Position numbers and translations under genes: made by a program. A stretch of DNA of 25,737 nt from a virus. The stretch spans positions 1 to 25,737 of IMG/VR virus record IMGVR_UViG_3300037011_000620, one strand, 5' to 3'. Positions 25,240 to 25,737 of this stretch are shown piece after piece. Each line of letters starts with the position of its first letter. Within the stretch, counting starts at the first letter, position 1. The notes under the pieces were generated by a model. That model searched no databases, was not told where the DNA came from, and saw only the letters and a program-made list of their open reading frames with translations.

Positions 25240-25488
25240 TTACCGTGATTTCTTTATGGAGGGCTGGGAGCTCCCACGCATTTTCCAAGCCTGCAATCTA
25301 GCTATCGCCTTATAGTGCTGCTCGTCCCTCTCAACAGGATGATCAATGTTACCCGCTTCAAGGAGAGTGTCAACAAGCTTCTCTAGCTTTTCGTACTCTA
25401 ATTCGAGCTTGCTATATCGCTCTATCCAATAAGCACTTCTATCGGTGCACGAACAGCCTTCTCGATATGACGATCCAAAAAGAGGCAT
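25240..25488 (-). CDS. Hypothetical coiled-coil protein (82 aa)
   Basis: ATG 25488 follows GGAG and overlaps the stop of the small lipoprotein (TAATG). A Cys pair (CSC) lies at 12-14, followed by a charged helix (WIERYSKLELEYEKLEKLVD) with coiled-coil heptads and a basic tail. No family is recognised. Confidence 0.7.
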   Translation of the reverse strand: MPLFGSSYREGCSCTDRSAYWIERYSKLELEYEKLEKLVDTLLEAGNIDHPVERDEQHYKAIARLQAWKMRGSSQPSIKKSR

Positions 25489-25604
25489 TATTTCTGTCTC
25501 CGCTCAACTTCAACAACTTTCTTGCCTTTACAGGGTGGGGTGTGCGGACAAGGTCCGCACCCCGACAACCCTATAATTAACAGGATAATGATTACGTAAT
25601 TCAT
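25488..25604 (-). CDS. Very small lipoprotein (38 aa)
   Basis: The sequence begins MNYVIIILLIIGLSGCGPCP. The lipobox LSGC puts the lipidated Cys at residue 16, leaving a 23-residue mature peptide with two more Cys and a basic-acidic tail (KGKKVVEVERRQK). This size fits outer-membrane spanin (Rz1-type) lipoproteins, which would pair with a coiled-coil inner-membrane protein such as 23720-24217. Start and stop are both coupled by TAATG overlaps. Confidence 0.65.
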   Translation of the reverse strand: MNYVIIILLIIGLSGCGPCPHTPPCKGKKVVEVERRQK

Positions 25605-25737
25605 TACTTACCGATGTTCATGTTGCCTACGATAGGAACGCCCATCGGACCAACCGGGATATAGACGGTGGTATGATTAGGAGAACCCACCATAGCCTTC
25701 TGTGCTTCAATAGCTTCGTGCTGGAGGTACTGGTTAG
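25604..25737 (-). CDS. C-terminal end of a prohibitin/band-7-like protein (cut by window edge)
   Basis: Only 43 residues are present. EAIEAQKAMVGSPNHTTVYI followed by PVGPMGVPIVGNMNIGK matches, from memory, the tail of phage prohibitin-like (SPFH) proteins (EAQxAxxxSPNTTxVYIPxG). SPFH proteins form membrane rings. The stop overlaps the lipoprotein start by one base. The call rests on the tail only. Confidence 0.6.
   Translation of the reverse strand, partial: NQYLQHEAIEAQKAMVGSPNHTTVYIPVGPMGVPIVGNMNIGK

Overview
The window looks like part of a large tailed-bacteriophage genome. It is dense with short genes, and every supported gene lies on the minus strand, so transcription runs from high to low coordinates. 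Strong Shine-Dalgarno sites, one- to four-base stop/start overlaps and three homing-type endonucleases are typical of phage. So are an ATP-dependent DNA ligase, an RNA ligase, a lysis pair (transglycosylase plus small membrane protein), a DUF3307 protein, a DUF6899-like protein and the end of a prohibitin-like gene. The host cannot be read from the sequence.

The dominating feature is a mixed tRNA/protein array from about 1.4 to 18.3 kb. I count 40 tRNA-like genes whose anticodons cover all 20 amino acids, singly or in runs of two to five, with about 30 small protein genes in the gaps. Only four encode CCA. Genes and tRNAs are tightly packed. Stop codons often lie inside the next tRNA, four start codons sit two to four bases past a tRNA 3' end so that the ribosome site falls in the acceptor stem, and one reading frame spans a whole tRNA-Leu.

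The tRNAs are structurally odd. Seven (Thr-GGU, Gln-CUG, Gln-UUG, Ile-GAU, Phe-GAA, Lys-UUU, Val-UAC) replace the universal T-loop TTCRANN by GGCRGNA, and all seven have A instead of G at the D-loop position that normally contacts base 55. A CAU tRNA carries the related loop GCCAGCA. Arg-UCG has a G19-C56 to A19-U56 swap. The four Leu tRNAs have short variable arms while Ser and Tyr keep long ones.

Two stretches hold probable large structured RNAs instead of proteins. At 3418-3679 a 262-nt element has paired tRNA-like ends, a tmRNA-like D-region, a possible short tag frame and a pseudoknot. From a promoter at about 16.4 kb down to 15.5 kb there are roughly 510 nt plus 299 nt of hairpin-rich non-coding RNA on either side of tRNA-Glu(UUC). 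Size and setting recall the GOLLD and ROOL phage RNAs, but I cannot assign a family.

Layout: 0-1.2 kb RNA ligase; 1.2-6.6 kb small Zn proteins, tRNAs, a jelly-roll protein and the lysis pair; 6.6-9.5 kb a caspase-like protein, an FkbM methyltransferase and small proteins among tRNAs; 9.5-14.5 kb a lipoprotein, HNH, DUF3307 and SPASM-type proteins; 14.5-18.3 kb GIY-YIG, tRNAs, large RNAs, HNH and a methyltransferase; 18.4-21.4 kb hypotheticals, a second GIY-YIG and DNA ligase; 21.4-25.7 kb (no tRNAs) a radical SAM enzyme, a deoxyribosyltransferase-like protein, a methyltransferase and small membrane proteins. A recurrent promoter (TGTACA, 17 bp, TATAAT) precedes seven of the transcription units.
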